Below, piece after piece: positions 41,323 through 50,737 of a DNA stretch of 64,000 nucleotides (its first letter is position 1; each line of letters begins with the position of its first letter). A program made the translations under genes and the position numbers. This DNA comes from VXNE01 sp965203615 (GTDB lineage Bacteria; Pseudomonadota; Gammaproteobacteria; Pseudomonadales; Azotimanducaceae). The stretch spans positions 992,001 to 1,056,000 of the forward strand of contig OZ241900.1 of assembly GCA_965203615.1 (NCBI GenBank), read 5' to 3'. The notes beneath the pieces are model-generated. The model was not told where the DNA came from and searched no databases. It saw nothing but the letters and a program-made list of their open reading frames with translations.

Positions 41323-42766
41323 AAGCGTTATCGGGCTCGAGATCCACGTTCAACTCGCGACAGCCTCGAAGATATTCTCCGGCGCCGCAACGGCGTTCGG
41401 CGCCGCCCCGAACACACAGGCCTGCCCCGTGGACCTGGGACTGCCGGGGGTGTTGCCGGTGCTCAACCGGGAGGCCGTTCGCATGGCATTAACGTTCGGC
41501 CTCGCCATCGACGGCGAGATCGCCCCGACGTGCCGCTTCGACCGCAAGAACTACTTCTATCCAGACCTGCCGAAGGGCTACCAGATCAGTCAGTTCGAGC
41601 AACCCATCGTCGGCCGCGGCACGGTCGCCATGGACTCTCCGGAGGGCAAACCCCGCACCATCGGCGTCACCCGCGCCCACCTGGAAGAGGATGCCGGGAA
41701 ATCGATCCACGACGCCTTCGCCGGCCTGACCGGCGTCGATCTCAACCGCGCCGGCACGCCCCTGCTCGAGGTGGTGTCCGACCCCGATCTACGCACGCCC
41801 GAAGAAGCGGCCGCATTCTTCCGCGAGATGCATGTCCTGGTGCGCACCTTGAGAATCTGCGACGGCAACCTCAACGAGGGATCCATGCGTTGCGATGCGA
41901 ACGTTTCGATCCGCCCGGTCGGCGCCAGCGAACTCGGCGAACGCACGGAAATCAAGAACCTGAACTCCTTTAAGTTTGTCGAACGCGCGCTGCGCCACGA
42001 GATCGAGAGGCAGGTCGACGTTCTTGAGTCGGGCGGCCGGGTCGAGCGCGAGACGCGGCTGTACGACCCGGAACGCGACGAGACGCGGCCGATGCGGGGC
42101 AAGGAGCTGTCCGACGACTATCGCTACTTTCCCGATCCCGACCTGCTGCCGGTTCGCATCACGCCGGAGTTGCTGGACGAAGCGCGCGCGCATTTGCCGG
42201 AACTGCCATGGGCCAAGCGGGCACGATATGTGGATGTACTCGGCCTGACGCCATATGCCGCGCGCGCGATCGCCGACGACCCGGACACCGCCGCCTACTT
42301 CGACTCCATGATCGCGGCGGGAGCTGACGCCAGGCAGGCGGCCAACTGGATCATGGACCACGTCGCCGCCACGCTGAATCGCCACGATACCGACATCACG
42401 CGGTGCCCGGTCTCCCCCGCACAGATGGCGCAGCTCATCGAGCACATCGAAGCCGGCACGGTCTCCAACACGGCGGCGAAAACCGTTTTCGATGCGCTCT
42501 GGACGGAAGGCGGCGACATCGATGCGATCATCGATGCGAAGGGATTGCGCCAGATGCGCGATACCGGCGAACTCGCGAGGATCGTCGCACGCGTTGTCGA
42601 CGAACATCCGGAGCAGGTCGCGGAATTTCGATCGGGCAAGACGAGGCTGCTGGGCTTCCTCGTCGGCCAGGTCATGCGCACGACGCGGGGAAAGGCGGAC
42701 CCAAGGCAGGTGAACGCCCTGCTGAAGGAAACGCTCACGGCCCCCCGAGGACCCGGAGAGCGGTAA
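41312..42766 (+). CDS. gatB: Asp-tRNA(Asn)/Glu-tRNA(Gln) amidotransferase subunit B
   Basis: GatB is the kinase/transamidase subunit that activates the misacylated tRNA. From the ATG at 41312, preceded by GGAAAG, it has 484 residues starting MPFESVIGLEIHVQLATASK. Signatures include RKNYFYPDLPKGYQISQFEQ, RTIGVTRAHLEEDAGKS and DFNR-type VDLNRAGTPLLEVVSDPDLR, plus the C-terminal YqeY-like tail. An ATG at 41297 would add five residues and lengthen the gatA overlap. Confidence 0.97.
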   Translation: MPFESVIGLEIHVQLATASKIFSGAATAFGAAPNTQACPVDLGLPGVLPVLNREAVRMALTFGLAIDGEIAPTCRFDRKNYFYPDLPKGYQISQFEQPIVGRGTVAMDSPEGKPRTIGVTRAHLEEDAGKSIHDAFAGLTGVDLNRAGTPLLEVVSDPDLRTPEEAAAFFREMHVLVRTLRICDGNLNEGSMRCDANVSIRPVGASELGERTEIKNLNSFKFVERALRHEIERQVDVLESGGRVERETRLYDPERDETRPMRGKELSDDYRYFPDPDLLPVRITPELLDEARAHLPELPWAKRARYVDVLGLTPYAARAIADDPDTAAYFDSMIAAGADARQAANWIMDHVAATLNRHDTDITRCPVSPAQMAQLIEHIEAGTVSNTAAKTVFDALWTEGGDIDAIIDAKGLRQMRDTGELARIVARVVDEHPEQVAEFRSGKTRLLGFLVGQVMRTTRGKADPRQVNALLKETLTAPRGPGER

Positions 42767-42818
42767 CCGGGAACGGTCTTTACTCCACGCCTTTTGGAAA
42801 CGAGAAGGAATCCATGCC

Positions 42819-43928
42819 ATGAGAATCACGGATGTCAGCGTCACGGTGTGGGAGTGGAAGGACATTCCGCCAACCCGTTACACCAAGACTGTGTCCAGTT
42901 CCCGCACCCGTAGCACCCAGATGGGGCTGCTCCGCATTCGCACGGACGACGGCATCGAAGGAAACGGTTTTCTCGGTTCCGCGCTGGGGTCGGCAAGGGA
43001 AGATGCGCCGTTCGTGATCGCGGCGGTCAAGCCCATGTTGATGGGAGAGGATCCCCTGGCGCGCGAACGCATCTGGCAGAACCTGATGCGACGGGCCAGG
43101 GGGCGCATGCCGGTGGTGGGCGCCGTGGACGTTGCCCTGCACGATTTGGCCGGAAAGGCCGCCGGCGTGCCGGTACATCGGCTATTGGGTTCCTACCGCG
43201 ACAGCGTGCCCGCGTACGCAAGTTCAGCGGTGCTCGACTCGCCGGAGGCCTACGCCGAGGAAGCGGTCCGCTACAAGGAAGCCAACTGGGCGGCCTACAA
43301 GATTCATCCACCCGGCATCGCGGCCGAAGACATCAGGATCTGCGATGCGGTCCGCCGGGCCGTGGGCGACGACTACCGCATCATGCTGGATTCCACCTGG
43401 TCCTACGACTACCCGGATGCGGTCAGGGTGGGTGTGGCCATTCAGGAAATGGGGTTCTACTGGTACGAGGACCCGCTTGCCAACGACGACATCTACTCAT
43501 ACGTGAAGCTGAAGCAGGCGCTTCACATTCCGATCATGGCCACCGAACTGCCGTTTGCCGGTCCCACATCCTATGCGCCCTGGGTGATGGAACAGGCCAC
43601 CGACTACCTGCGGGGCGACGTGTTCATCAAGGGCGGCATCACGTCCTGCATGAAAACGGCACACCTGGCCGAGACGTTCCAGATGAACTACGAGGTGCAC
43701 CACGGCAGCAACTCGCTCAACAACATCGCCAACCTGCACATGATCATGGCCATGAAGAACTGCGAGTTCTTCGAGGTGCTGCTACCCGACGACGTGCAGA
43801 AACACGCGATCAGAAACGAGATCGAGCTGGACGGGAACGGCCATGTCCACGCCTACAACGATCCCGGGCTGGGGGCGCAGATCGACTTCGACCTGATCGA
43901 GAGCAACAAGCTGGCAGATCTCTCCTGA
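42819..43928 (+). CDS. Enolase-superfamily protein (mandelate racemase/muconate lactonizing type)
   Basis: A likely acid-sugar dehydratase or related enzyme that abstracts a proton alpha to a carboxylate. The 369-residue protein has the capping domain (ITDVSVTVWEWKDIPPTRYT) and a barrel with metal ligands D191 (IMLDSTWSYD), E217 (YWYEDPL) and E243 (MATELPF). The Lys-x-His catalytic motif K161-I-H163 is in AAYKIHPPG, and H294/H295 in YEVHHGSNS may be the opposite-face base. GAAGGA precedes the start. The substrate is not predictable from this reading. Downstream sugar-type genes on the opposite strand hint at carbohydrate catabolism. Confidence 0.82.
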   Translation: MRITDVSVTVWEWKDIPPTRYTKTVSSSRTRSTQMGLLRIRTDDGIEGNGFLGSALGSAREDAPFVIAAVKPMLMGEDPLARERIWQNLMRRARGRMPVVGAVDVALHDLAGKAAGVPVHRLLGSYRDSVPAYASSAVLDSPEAYAEEAVRYKEANWAAYKIHPPGIAAEDIRICDAVRRAVGDDYRIMLDSTWSYDYPDAVRVGVAIQEMGFYWYEDPLANDDIYSYVKLKQALHIPIMATELPFAGPTSYAPWVMEQATDYLRGDVFIKGGITSCMKTAHLAETFQMNYEVHHGSNSLNNIANLHMIMAMKNCEFFEVLLPDDVQKHAIRNEIELDGNGHVHAYNDPGLGAQIDFDLIESNKLADLS

Positions 43929-43953
43929 GTCTGACAGGGGCACGCAGAAGTGT

Positions 43954-45033
43954 TTAGAAATCCATGTCCGGATTGTCCGATCGCAGGCTGTTGATCGATC
44001 GCAGTACTTCCAGCAAATGCAATGATTCAGCCCGGTCGAATTGCGGGCATTCGCGCAAACCTGCAGCCAGGCACCGATGGATGGCTTCGGTCATGTAGTA
44101 AAAGCCCTGCTGGTTGGGAAACGCACCCGGCAGGCTGATCGAGTCAGGCAAGGGATACTCGAACCGCTGTAGCGGAGATGGTGTATTTCCGCCCATGTAA
44201 CGGGACGGCGTAGCCGGCGGTATTCGCACCGTCAGGGCAGTCGGGCAATGGGCCGGTTGTTCCAGCGTGATGCGCCCCTTGGTTCCGGTGATTTCAGTCA
44301 CTTCCGGAAATTCACTCGGAAAGGCAATAAACGCAAGGTGGGCAAAACGGTTGTTTTCAAACTCGAGGATCGCCCCTCCCGGCCCGCCCATCATCCCACC
44401 GGCTTGTATGCCGATCGGTTTCGCATCCACACCGTAGGCGAGCGTCGCAGCCTGGGTCGTATACAACGCGTCGAAATCGGCCTGAACCATGACCACATCG
44501 CCGATGGCGCCCGCTTCTATCAGGCTACGCGCATGCTCTACCGCCGGGAAAAAACGCGTCCATACGCCATCCTGCAACATCACGTTGTTGCGTTCCGCCG
44601 CGGCGTACATTTCCCGAGCGTCCTCCACACTCTTCGCCAGGGCTTTCTCGCAGAGTACGTGCTTGCCAGCCTCAATCGCCTTCAGGCTGTGTTCCTTGTG
44701 CAACCTGTCGGGAGTCCCGATGTACACGATGTCCACTTCCGGGGAAGCCAGCATGTCTTCGAAGCTGCCGTATGCCCTGTCCACGCCGTGCGCGTTCGCG
44801 AATGCGTGCGCCCTGTCTTCAGACCGGGAGGCCACGGCCGCCATTGTGGCGCCGGCGCATTCACGCGACGAACGAACGAACTGGCGGGAAATCTCCCCGG
44901 TACCAACAATCCCCCAACGCAAGGGAAAGGCCACATCTTCCGCGCGGGTCAGACCCAGACCAACATCCCTGGGCGTAAAGGATGGCCCGGAAATGGGAGG
45001 GGTTTTCTTTTTCCTCGACGGCTTGTTACTCAT
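43954..45033 (-). CDS. Gfo/Idh/MocA-family oxidoreductase
   Basis: An NAD(P)-dependent sugar or polyol dehydrogenase. Of its 359 residues the first 36 form a basic, low-complexity leader (SNKPSRKKKTPPISGPSFTP), then the Rossmann motif LRWGIVGTGEISRQFV (39-54). The family EKP-type catalytic motif reads CEKALAKS in KHVLCEKALAKSVEDARE, so Pro is replaced by Ala. The C-terminal alpha/beta domain includes GGMMGGPGGAILEFENNRFA. Its substrate is unknown. It heads minus-strand genes with the esterase 51 bp upstream. Confidence 0.85.
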   Translation of the reverse strand: MSNKPSRKKKTPPISGPSFTPRDVGLGLTRAEDVAFPLRWGIVGTGEISRQFVRSSRECAGATMAAVASRSEDRAHAFANAHGVDRAYGSFEDMLASPEVDIVYIGTPDRLHKEHSLKAIEAGKHVLCEKALAKSVEDAREMYAAAERNNVMLQDGVWTRFFPAVEHARSLIEAGAIGDVVMVQADFDALYTTQAATLAYGVDAKPIGIQAGGMMGGPGGAILEFENNRFAHLAFIAFPSEFPEVTEITGTKGRITLEQPAHCPTALTVRIPPATPSRYMGGNTPSPLQRFEYPLPDSISLPGAFPNQQGFYYMTEAIHRCLAAGLRECPQFDRAESLHLLEVLRSINSLRSDNPDMDF

Positions 45034-45084
45034 GCGAAGACTGGTCCTCTTTTTGGTTCAACACACCAGGTAACGGCCCTTGTC

Positions 45085-46116
45085 TCAAGGCTTGCCCAGG
45101 AGAAACTTCAAGGGAATGTGCAACCGTTCACGCCAGGCTCTCGGTGAATGATCGGCGCCCTCGAAGCGAAGCGTGACCCAGTCCTCACCGGCCGTGTAGC
45201 CGTGCTGTCGCATCACCCCATCCATTCGCAGTTGATACGGTTCGTAGGCGGCATCAAGGGTCTCGGTCCCATAGTCGAAGTAGACTCTGTGTGACCCGGC
45301 CGAGGGCAGGTGGTTCTCGAGCCATTGCACCACGACACCATCCCCGATGGGCCAGTGAGACGACAGGCAGGCCGCACCGCCAAAAACGCCTGGGTACTCC
45401 GCGACAGCGTATGCGGAGATCAGACCGCCCATACTGGAGCCGACGATGAACGTGTTGTCTCGGTCCGACTGTGTGGCGTAGGTTTCGTCAATGAACGGTT
45501 TGAGTTCATCGACAATGAACTTCAGGTAATTGTCGGCGGTCATCTCCTCTCCGCCTTTCTCGACGGCAAAGCTCTGCCCCTTCTCCTTCATCAACTGCCA
45601 GACCGCGTCGGTTACGGGTTTCTGCGGCATGTATTCGGCTCCCCGCGCACCCTTTGCCCAACTGGCCATCCAGGTCGAAACGACAATGGCGGGCCTGATC
45701 TCACCATCGCGGACGAGCCGCATCATGACCTTGTCCACATCCCAGAACAGGTCCATTCCGGTAAAGGGCGAAGCGCTATGGTCGAACATCATCTGGCCAT
45801 CGTGCATGTAGATCACCGGGTATCGGTCGCTGGACGCAGGGTCGTAACCCTCGGGCAACCAGACATCCACCGGCCGGACCCGTATGAGTTCCGACGGAAA
45901 CTCCTCGTAGTGGACGATGGTGCCTTCTATTGGAGTTGGAGTTCGCGTGGCGACCATCTCCTTCAGGAGTTCTTCTTCCTTGTCCAAATGCTCATCCTCC
46001 ACCGGCAGAGTCTTGGTCGCGTCCGCGGAACAACAACCTGCATCGTACTGCCAGCCGCAACCAGCGACTCCCAGGCACAAGGCCAGGCCAGCACCACATT
46101 TCAGAACTATCAGCAT
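45085..46116 (-). CDS. Secreted esterase, enterochelin-esterase/esterase D fold
   Basis: An alpha/beta hydrolase predicted to be a lipoprotein: signal GLALCLGVAG then Cys20. Of its 343 residues, the hydrolase core begins at VRPVDVWLPEGYDPASSDRY and YPVIYMHDGQMMFD, typical of the Fes/esterase D group. The nucleophile is S228 in IVGSSMGGLISAYA and the catalytic His is likely in GADHSPRAWRERL near the C-terminus. It could be a carbohydrate or siderophore esterase; neighbours favour carbohydrate. Between it and the Gfo gene are 51 bp without features. Confidence 0.82.
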   Translation of the reverse strand: MLIVLKCGAGLALCLGVAGCGWQYDAGCCSADATKTLPVEDEHLDKEEELLKEMVATRTPTPIEGTIVHYEEFPSELIRVRPVDVWLPEGYDPASSDRYPVIYMHDGQMMFDHSASPFTGMDLFWDVDKVMMRLVRDGEIRPAIVVSTWMASWAKGARGAEYMPQKPVTDAVWQLMKEKGQSFAVEKGGEEMTADNYLKFIVDELKPFIDETYATQSDRDNTFIVGSSMGGLISAYAVAEYPGVFGGAACLSSHWPIGDGVVVQWLENHLPSAGSHRVYFDYGTETLDAAYEPYQLRMDGVMRQHGYTAGEDWVTLRFEGADHSPRAWRERLHIPLKFLLGKP

Positions 46117-46157
46117 TCCTTCGACCCTGAATCGTGATTGCGAAAACAGGACGCCTT

Positions 46158-47159
46158 TCAGACCGGATCGCCCAGGGCGATCAGGTCGTCCCGAATGCGT
46201 TGGACTTCGTCCGTTTCCAATTCGAGCACTCCCGCACCGGCATTCTGAATAGCCTGCTCAACGGTTCGAGTGCCGCAGAGCACGTGCGTCGCTCCGGATT
46301 GGGCCGCGGTCCATGCGATCGTCAGTTGCGCGATCGTACAGTCATGCTTCTCGGTCAGGTCCGCCCAGCCGGCAAACATGTCGAGCAGGCGTTGCCGGTT
46401 CTCCAGTCTGAACCAGGGGAGCCATTCGCCCGCGGTATTGCGGAAATCATCCTCCCTGAACACGCGGTCCAGTCCCACCTTCCCGGTGAGCAGACCTTGT
46501 TCAAGTGACCAATAGGTCAACGTCGCGATGTCGTTCTCTTTGCAGTAGGGCAGGATGTCTGCTTCGCGATCACGAAAGATCATGCTGTAGCGAAACTGGT
46601 CGCTGGCGAGATTACCGGCCTCTCGGTATGCATCGAGCTGATCGAGCGACACGTTGGACACGCCGATCGCGCGGATCTTCCCCTGGTCCTTCAGGTCCAT
46701 GAGACAGCCCATGGTCTCGGCAATGGGAGTGTCCTCGGGTGGCTTGGCCGGCTTGTGGCACTGCAGGAGATCGATATGGTCCACGCCGAGCCGCCTCAGA
46801 CTGTTCTCGACTTCAATGGCGATGGTGTCCGGACGCAGGCTGACGTAATTCTCCCTGCCATCCTTTACGCCATTGTACGAGCCCCTCTCGTCCTCCCACC
46901 AGACGCCGCACTTCGTGGCGATGACTACCTGGTCGCGGCGGCCCTTGATTGCCCTACCGACAATTTCCTCGCTGTGCCCCCAACCGTAAGAGGGCGCAGT
47001 GTCGACGAGCGTGACCCCACTATCGAGGGCTGCGTGGATGGCCCTGACGGATTCATTGTCGTCCGGGCCTTGAAAGGTGTCGCCTCCGCCGATCGCCGCC
47101 GTGCCGAGCCCGACGATGGAGGCATCGACTCCCGAGGTTCCCAAAGGTCTGTACTGCAT
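46158..47159 (-). CDS. Aldo/keto reductase
   Basis: An NADPH-type TIM-barrel oxidoreductase of 333 residues. The catalytic tetrad is D53 and Y58 (LVDTAPSYGWGHSE), K83 (IATKCG) and H135 (LLQCHKP). Other family marks are RPLGTSGVDASIVGLGTAAI at the start and GVSNVSLDQL. The C-terminal nucleotide-binding stretch has LCGTRTVEQAIQNA. It resembles the galactose/2,5-didehydrogluconate-type branch, but the substrate cannot be read. It ends 41 bp before the esterase start. Confidence 0.9.
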   Translation of the reverse strand: MQYRPLGTSGVDASIVGLGTAAIGGGDTFQGPDDNESVRAIHAALDSGVTLVDTAPSYGWGHSEEIVGRAIKGRRDQVVIATKCGVWWEDERGSYNGVKDGRENYVSLRPDTIAIEVENSLRRLGVDHIDLLQCHKPAKPPEDTPIAETMGCLMDLKDQGKIRAIGVSNVSLDQLDAYREAGNLASDQFRYSMIFRDREADILPYCKENDIATLTYWSLEQGLLTGKVGLDRVFREDDFRNTAGEWLPWFRLENRQRLLDMFAGWADLTEKHDCTIAQLTIAWTAAQSGATHVLCGTRTVEQAIQNAGAGVLELETDEVQRIRDDLIALGDPV

Positions 47160-47268
47160 CCAGATTCCTCACTGCCAGCACCTAAGATTGCCCTGTCACG
47201 ACGGACGCGGGCAAGCTGCTTCGGTTTGCAACGCTCCGCGACGGCCGAGCGGTAGTGGCGGGGGGACG

Positions 47269-47370
47269 ATGAATCTCTCCATTGCTAGAATCGCGGTTGA
47301 AGCCACGACCGAATTCACCAGGAAAGTCCAAATGCCAGACGCTGAACTCGATGTAGAGTCAGTTGCGTGA
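47269..47370 (+). CDS. Possible 33-residue leader peptide or small gene
   Basis: A short frame ATG 47269 to TGA 47370 encodes MNLSIARIAVEATTEF... ending LDVESVA, with GGGGGGA upstream. Its stop overlaps the GTG start of the next gene as GTGA, the pattern seen for coupled genes throughout this window. It has no recognisable domain. It could equally be the true N-terminus of the downstream protein after a frameshift. The rest of the 47160-47366 gap holds nothing obvious. Confidence 0.4.
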   Translation: MNLSIARIAVEATTEFTRKVQMPDAELDVESVA

Positions 47371-47960
47371 CGGTCCGCGACGAGGACATCCGTGGCGACG
47401 AGCGACTGACGCAGAACCCCACGCAGAGCCGCTATCTGTGGTTCGACCAGCAAGTCGTGCCGGACACTGGCTTCGAGACTCTCAACGAGCGCCTGTGGGA
47501 GCCGCTGCTCAGCGTGGCGGGCGCCACCGATCCTCGCCGCGGCCTCAGGAACCTGCGTCTGGTAGCCGCCCTGGACCTGTACACGACGAATCTGCCGATG
47601 ACGGTCTATGCCGCCGGGCCGGGGTATAGCGCCGGGATCGATAGGGCGTGGACGCCGAGCCAAGGTGGCCTCCTGGTCGAACTTGAACCGCTAGAGTCCG
47701 GCGGGGCGGCCGTTTTCGCTCAGAGCACCGGGCATGTTCCCGGTCTGCGTGGGCGGCTGAACCCGATACGAGATACGTCCGACCGGACATACCTGTACGC
47801 CGACAATATCGCTATCGACGAGGGACGACAGCAGCCGGTGCCGTTTCGACTGGGCAAACCGATGCGGCTGACAGATGCACATGGCGCGGAGCTCTCGGTC
47901 ACCATCGTCGACATTGTCGGCCGGTCCTCACTATTGGAATACCGGCCGTACCAACCATAA
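47367..47960 (+). CDS. Hypothetical protein
   Basis: I do not recognise this gene. The 197-residue product has no signal peptide, no membrane helix and no catalytic motif that I can identify. It is mainly beta-predicted in appearance: RNLRLVAALDLYTTNLPMTV, GGLLVELEPLESGGAAVFAQ and RLTDAHGAELSVTIVDIVG. The GTG start overlaps the stop of a 33-residue frame. The base composition resembles the surroundings, and a frame open over 594 nt argues that it is real. A 344-bp gap containing alpha repeats follows. Confidence 0.5.
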   Translation: MTVRDEDIRGDERLTQNPTQSRYLWFDQQVVPDTGFETLNERLWEPLLSVAGATDPRRGLRNLRLVAALDLYTTNLPMTVYAAGPGYSAGIDRAWTPSQGGLLVELEPLESGGAAVFAQSTGHVPGLRGRLNPIRDTSDRTYLYADNIAIDEGRQQPVPFRLGKPMRLTDAHGAELSVTIVDIVGRSSLLEYRPYQP

Positions 47961-48097
47961 TCCGCGTGTTGTCGGCAAGGAGCCGGCCGACTTTCAAGAT
48001 AGTGCTGGCAGCAAACAGTGTTCCAATTATTGGGTGAAGTCTGAGCAGCGTATTGTTCAGCTTCGCAGCCAATGTGCTTCCATGTGCCAGCTACTTC

Positions 48098-48290
48098 TAT
48101 GGAACAACGCACCAGGGGAGCGTCAGCGACCGGGGGGTGTTGTTCCACGGGCGGGACCGGAGGTCCCGGCCGTTGGGGCATTGCATGGAACGAACGCGCT
48201 AGAGAGTGCCAGCAATCCGGGCAATCCATCCACGCAAGTAGAGTTGGACCGGGCCACAGGCGGAGCCGAAGCTCCGGCTGTAGGGCATCG
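48098..48290 (+). repeat. Two diverged copies of module alpha upstream of the ABC genes
   Basis: Copy one begins at TATGGAACAACGC (48098), copy two at CATGGAACGAACGC (48184). Both keep GGGGAGCGTCAGCG- or AGAGTGCCAGCA-like segments. The hairpin near 48254 reads CCACAGG...CTGTAGG, with the inner stem changed to GGAGC-CGAA-GCTCC, a compensatory exchange relative to other copies. They fill most of 47961-48304 and stop 14 bp before the ABC start codon. The rest of that gap has no recognisable feature. Confidence 0.8.
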
Positions 48291-48304
48291 TTGGGGAAGC
48301 GGCG

Positions 48305-50737
48305 ATGAGCACCATAGACCTCGATAACGACGCGCGGGATCGACGCCGTCTGGACGCGATCCCCGTCTGGGGCGCTGGACCGATACCGGCGGCACGCGAC
48401 CGCGACGAGGTCGAGGACGTCCGCGGCTTCACCGATGTCCTGCGCATCTTCTTTCGCACCTGGCCATACCTGCTGCCGATGGTACTGGGATATTGGCGCG
48501 AACGCGGCGTAGTCAATCGGTCCGGCTGGCGCAGGTTCGGGACGACCGACTGGAACTACCGCTACGTCCCGTTTCTCGTGACAGCGCTGCTCGTCGTTGG
48601 GCTTCTGACGGGGCTGGTCAGCCACGGGGAGAACTGGCAGCACGACTATCTCGTCTACGCCGGGGTGTTGATGACGCTCCTGGTCTGGGCGCTCATGTTC
48701 GTGCGTGGACCGGCGTTTGCCTGGAGCGCCGTTGCGCTGGTCGTCGTCGGTATCGCCGCCAACCTGTTCGCCATTCTTGCCGTGGCCGGCTGGGGGGACA
48801 ACGTCTTCGTCGGGCTGGTCAGCTTCGGTTGCCTGTTCATGTGGCTGCTGCAGTATCGCTTCGTCGGCGGTGAGCTGCAGCTTCGCCTGCGCCTCGGCTG
48901 TCACCTCGTGTACTACTACATCATCGTCTGGCTGGAGATGCTGGTGGGCGTGGTGATAGGCCTTTTCACCGTAGATCTCCTGAACCAGTCGATTCTCCAG
49001 GCCGAACCTCTGACGCCGTTCCTGGCGGAACTCGTCGGCCGCGAGGATCTTGCCACGGGAGCACTGGAAACGCTCACCGAGGTGCAGCGTCAGGAACTGC
49101 AATGGACCTACATGGTCATCATCGTGCTCGTCGGCCTGCTGACTTTTCCGTTCGGGGTGGCCCTGCCCTACTACAACGTCTGGATCATGCAGCAGATCAA
49201 CCAGGATCTGCGCCTGGCTTTGGTCGAGCGCTGGCACCAGCTTTCGCTGCGCTATCACGGCGATCACCGGGTCGGCGATTCGGTGTACCGCATCTACCAG
49301 GACTCGGCGCAGGTCACCGCCATCATCGGCATGCTGGTCAGCGTCGTGATCCAGGTGACCCAGTACACGATCACCATCCTTTTTGTCACGGCGCTGGACC
49401 CGATCCTGGGCCTGATGGGTGTCACCATCGCCATCTTCGCGATCGGCTGGGCGCGCTGGTTCTCGCCACGGGTAAGGACGCGTTCACTGGTGGCCCGAGA
49501 GACCAATTCCGACCTGACCTCCCGCATCCAGGAGGTCCTCGGCGCGGTCAGGGTCACCAAGGCGTACGGGCGCGAGGCCGACGAGCAGCGGCGCTTCGAG
49601 GAAGACAGCGTCATCGCGTTCAATGCCGCCCACAAGGTCCGATCGCTGGTCGCCGTCGTCGGCATCATCATGTTCACGCTGGCTGCCGCGATCCTGCTCT
49701 CCGGCGAATTCCTCATGGCGATCTGGGCCAGCACGGGCCGCGAGACCTTTGCCGCGGTGCTGATCGGGCTGATAGGCCTCTCCTTCGTGCGCTGGAACCT
49801 CGCCGCATTCCAGTGGGCACAGGACCAGTTCTTCAAGGCCAGCGGGCAGGTGCGGGGACTGGTCCGCGACTGGACCTCCGCCCAGGACATGGCCATGGGC
49901 CTCGACCGGGTGTTCGCGATCCTGGATATCGAACCGGACGTGAAGAACGCGGCCGATCCCATAGCCATGCCGGAATTCGAGAAGGAGATCCGATTCGAAC
50001 ACGTGAGCTTTGCCTACGAATCAGCAAGGCCCGTTCTGCGGGACGTGACTTTCACCGCGCCAGCCGGCTCCATCAATGCCATCGTCGGTCCCACCGGTAG
50101 CGGCAAGAGCACCCTGGTCAGCCTGCTGACGCGGCTGTTCGATCCAGACACGGGAACGGTCAGCATCGACGGCAACGACGTGCGCGTGCTCGACGTGGAG
50201 AGTCTGCGCGCCAACGTGTCCATCGCCCTGCAGGAAAACGTCCTGTTCGGCATGAGCGTCGGCGACAACATTCGTTACGTCGTACCGGACGCCACCGATG
50301 AAGAGGTTCTCGAGGCCGCACGCGTCGCTTGTGCCGACGAGTACATCGCGGGGCTGCCGGAAGGGTTGAATACCATGCTCGGCGACCGCGGCGGACGGCT
50401 GTCCACGGGTCAGCGGCAGCGGCTGTCGATTGCCCGGGCGGTGTTGCGCGACGCGCCGATCCTGATCCTGGACGAGCCCACGGCGGCACTGGACGCCGAA
50501 ACCGAACACCGGGTGCTGGAACGCCTGGCGGCCTGGGGCGCGGGAAGGGTCATATTCCTCATCACGCACCGCATCTCGACCATCCAGCGGGCGGACCAGA
50601 TCCTCTACCTGGATGACGGCGAGATTGTCGAATCCGGCAGCCATGACGAGTTGATGCAGATCGAGGACGGCCGCTACCGGCGCTTCGTCGAAACCGAGGC
50701 CGACCTGGCGCGCGGCAGAACCGGAGAGTCGCCGTGA
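48305..50737 (+). CDS. ABC exporter, fused membrane and ATPase domains, with extra N-terminal helices
   Basis: A half-transporter of the ABCB/MsbA type. At 810 residues it is about 200 longer than usual. About four additional transmembrane helices (PFLVTALLVVGLLTGLV, YLVYAGVLMTLLVWALMF and two more) precede the standard six-helix domain. The ATPase has Walker A GPTGSGKST (about 595), signature LSTGQRQR (about 698, Thr for the first Gly), Walker B ILILDEPTAALD and switch LITHRIST. It overlaps the next ABC gene by 4 bp, suggesting a heterodimer. The substrate is unknown; no lanthipeptide or secretion partner lies nearby. Confidence 0.9.
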   Translation: MSTIDLDNDARDRRRLDAIPVWGAGPIPAARDRDEVEDVRGFTDVLRIFFRTWPYLLPMVLGYWRERGVVNRSGWRRFGTTDWNYRYVPFLVTALLVVGLLTGLVSHGENWQHDYLVYAGVLMTLLVWALMFVRGPAFAWSAVALVVVGIAANLFAILAVAGWGDNVFVGLVSFGCLFMWLLQYRFVGGELQLRLRLGCHLVYYYIIVWLEMLVGVVIGLFTVDLLNQSILQAEPLTPFLAELVGREDLATGALETLTEVQRQELQWTYMVIIVLVGLLTFPFGVALPYYNVWIMQQINQDLRLALVERWHQLSLRYHGDHRVGDSVYRIYQDSAQVTAIIGMLVSVVIQVTQYTITILFVTALDPILGLMGVTIAIFAIGWARWFSPRVRTRSLVARETNSDLTSRIQEVLGAVRVTKAYGREADEQRRFEEDSVIAFNAAHKVRSLVAVVGIIMFTLAAAILLSGEFLMAIWASTGRETFAAVLIGLIGLSFVRWNLAAFQWAQDQFFKASGQVRGLVRDWTSAQDMAMGLDRVFAILDIEPDVKNAADPIAMPEFEKEIRFEHVSFAYESARPVLRDVTFTAPAGSINAIVGPTGSGKSTLVSLLTRLFDPDTGTVSIDGNDVRVLDVESLRANVSIALQENVLFGMSVGDNIRYVVPDATDEEVLEAARVACADEYIAGLPEGLNTMLGDRGGRLSTGQRQRLSIARAVLRDAPILILDEPTAALDAETEHRVLERLAAWGAGRVIFLITHRISTIQRADQILYLDDGEIVESGSHDELMQIEDGRYRRFVETEADLARGRTGESP

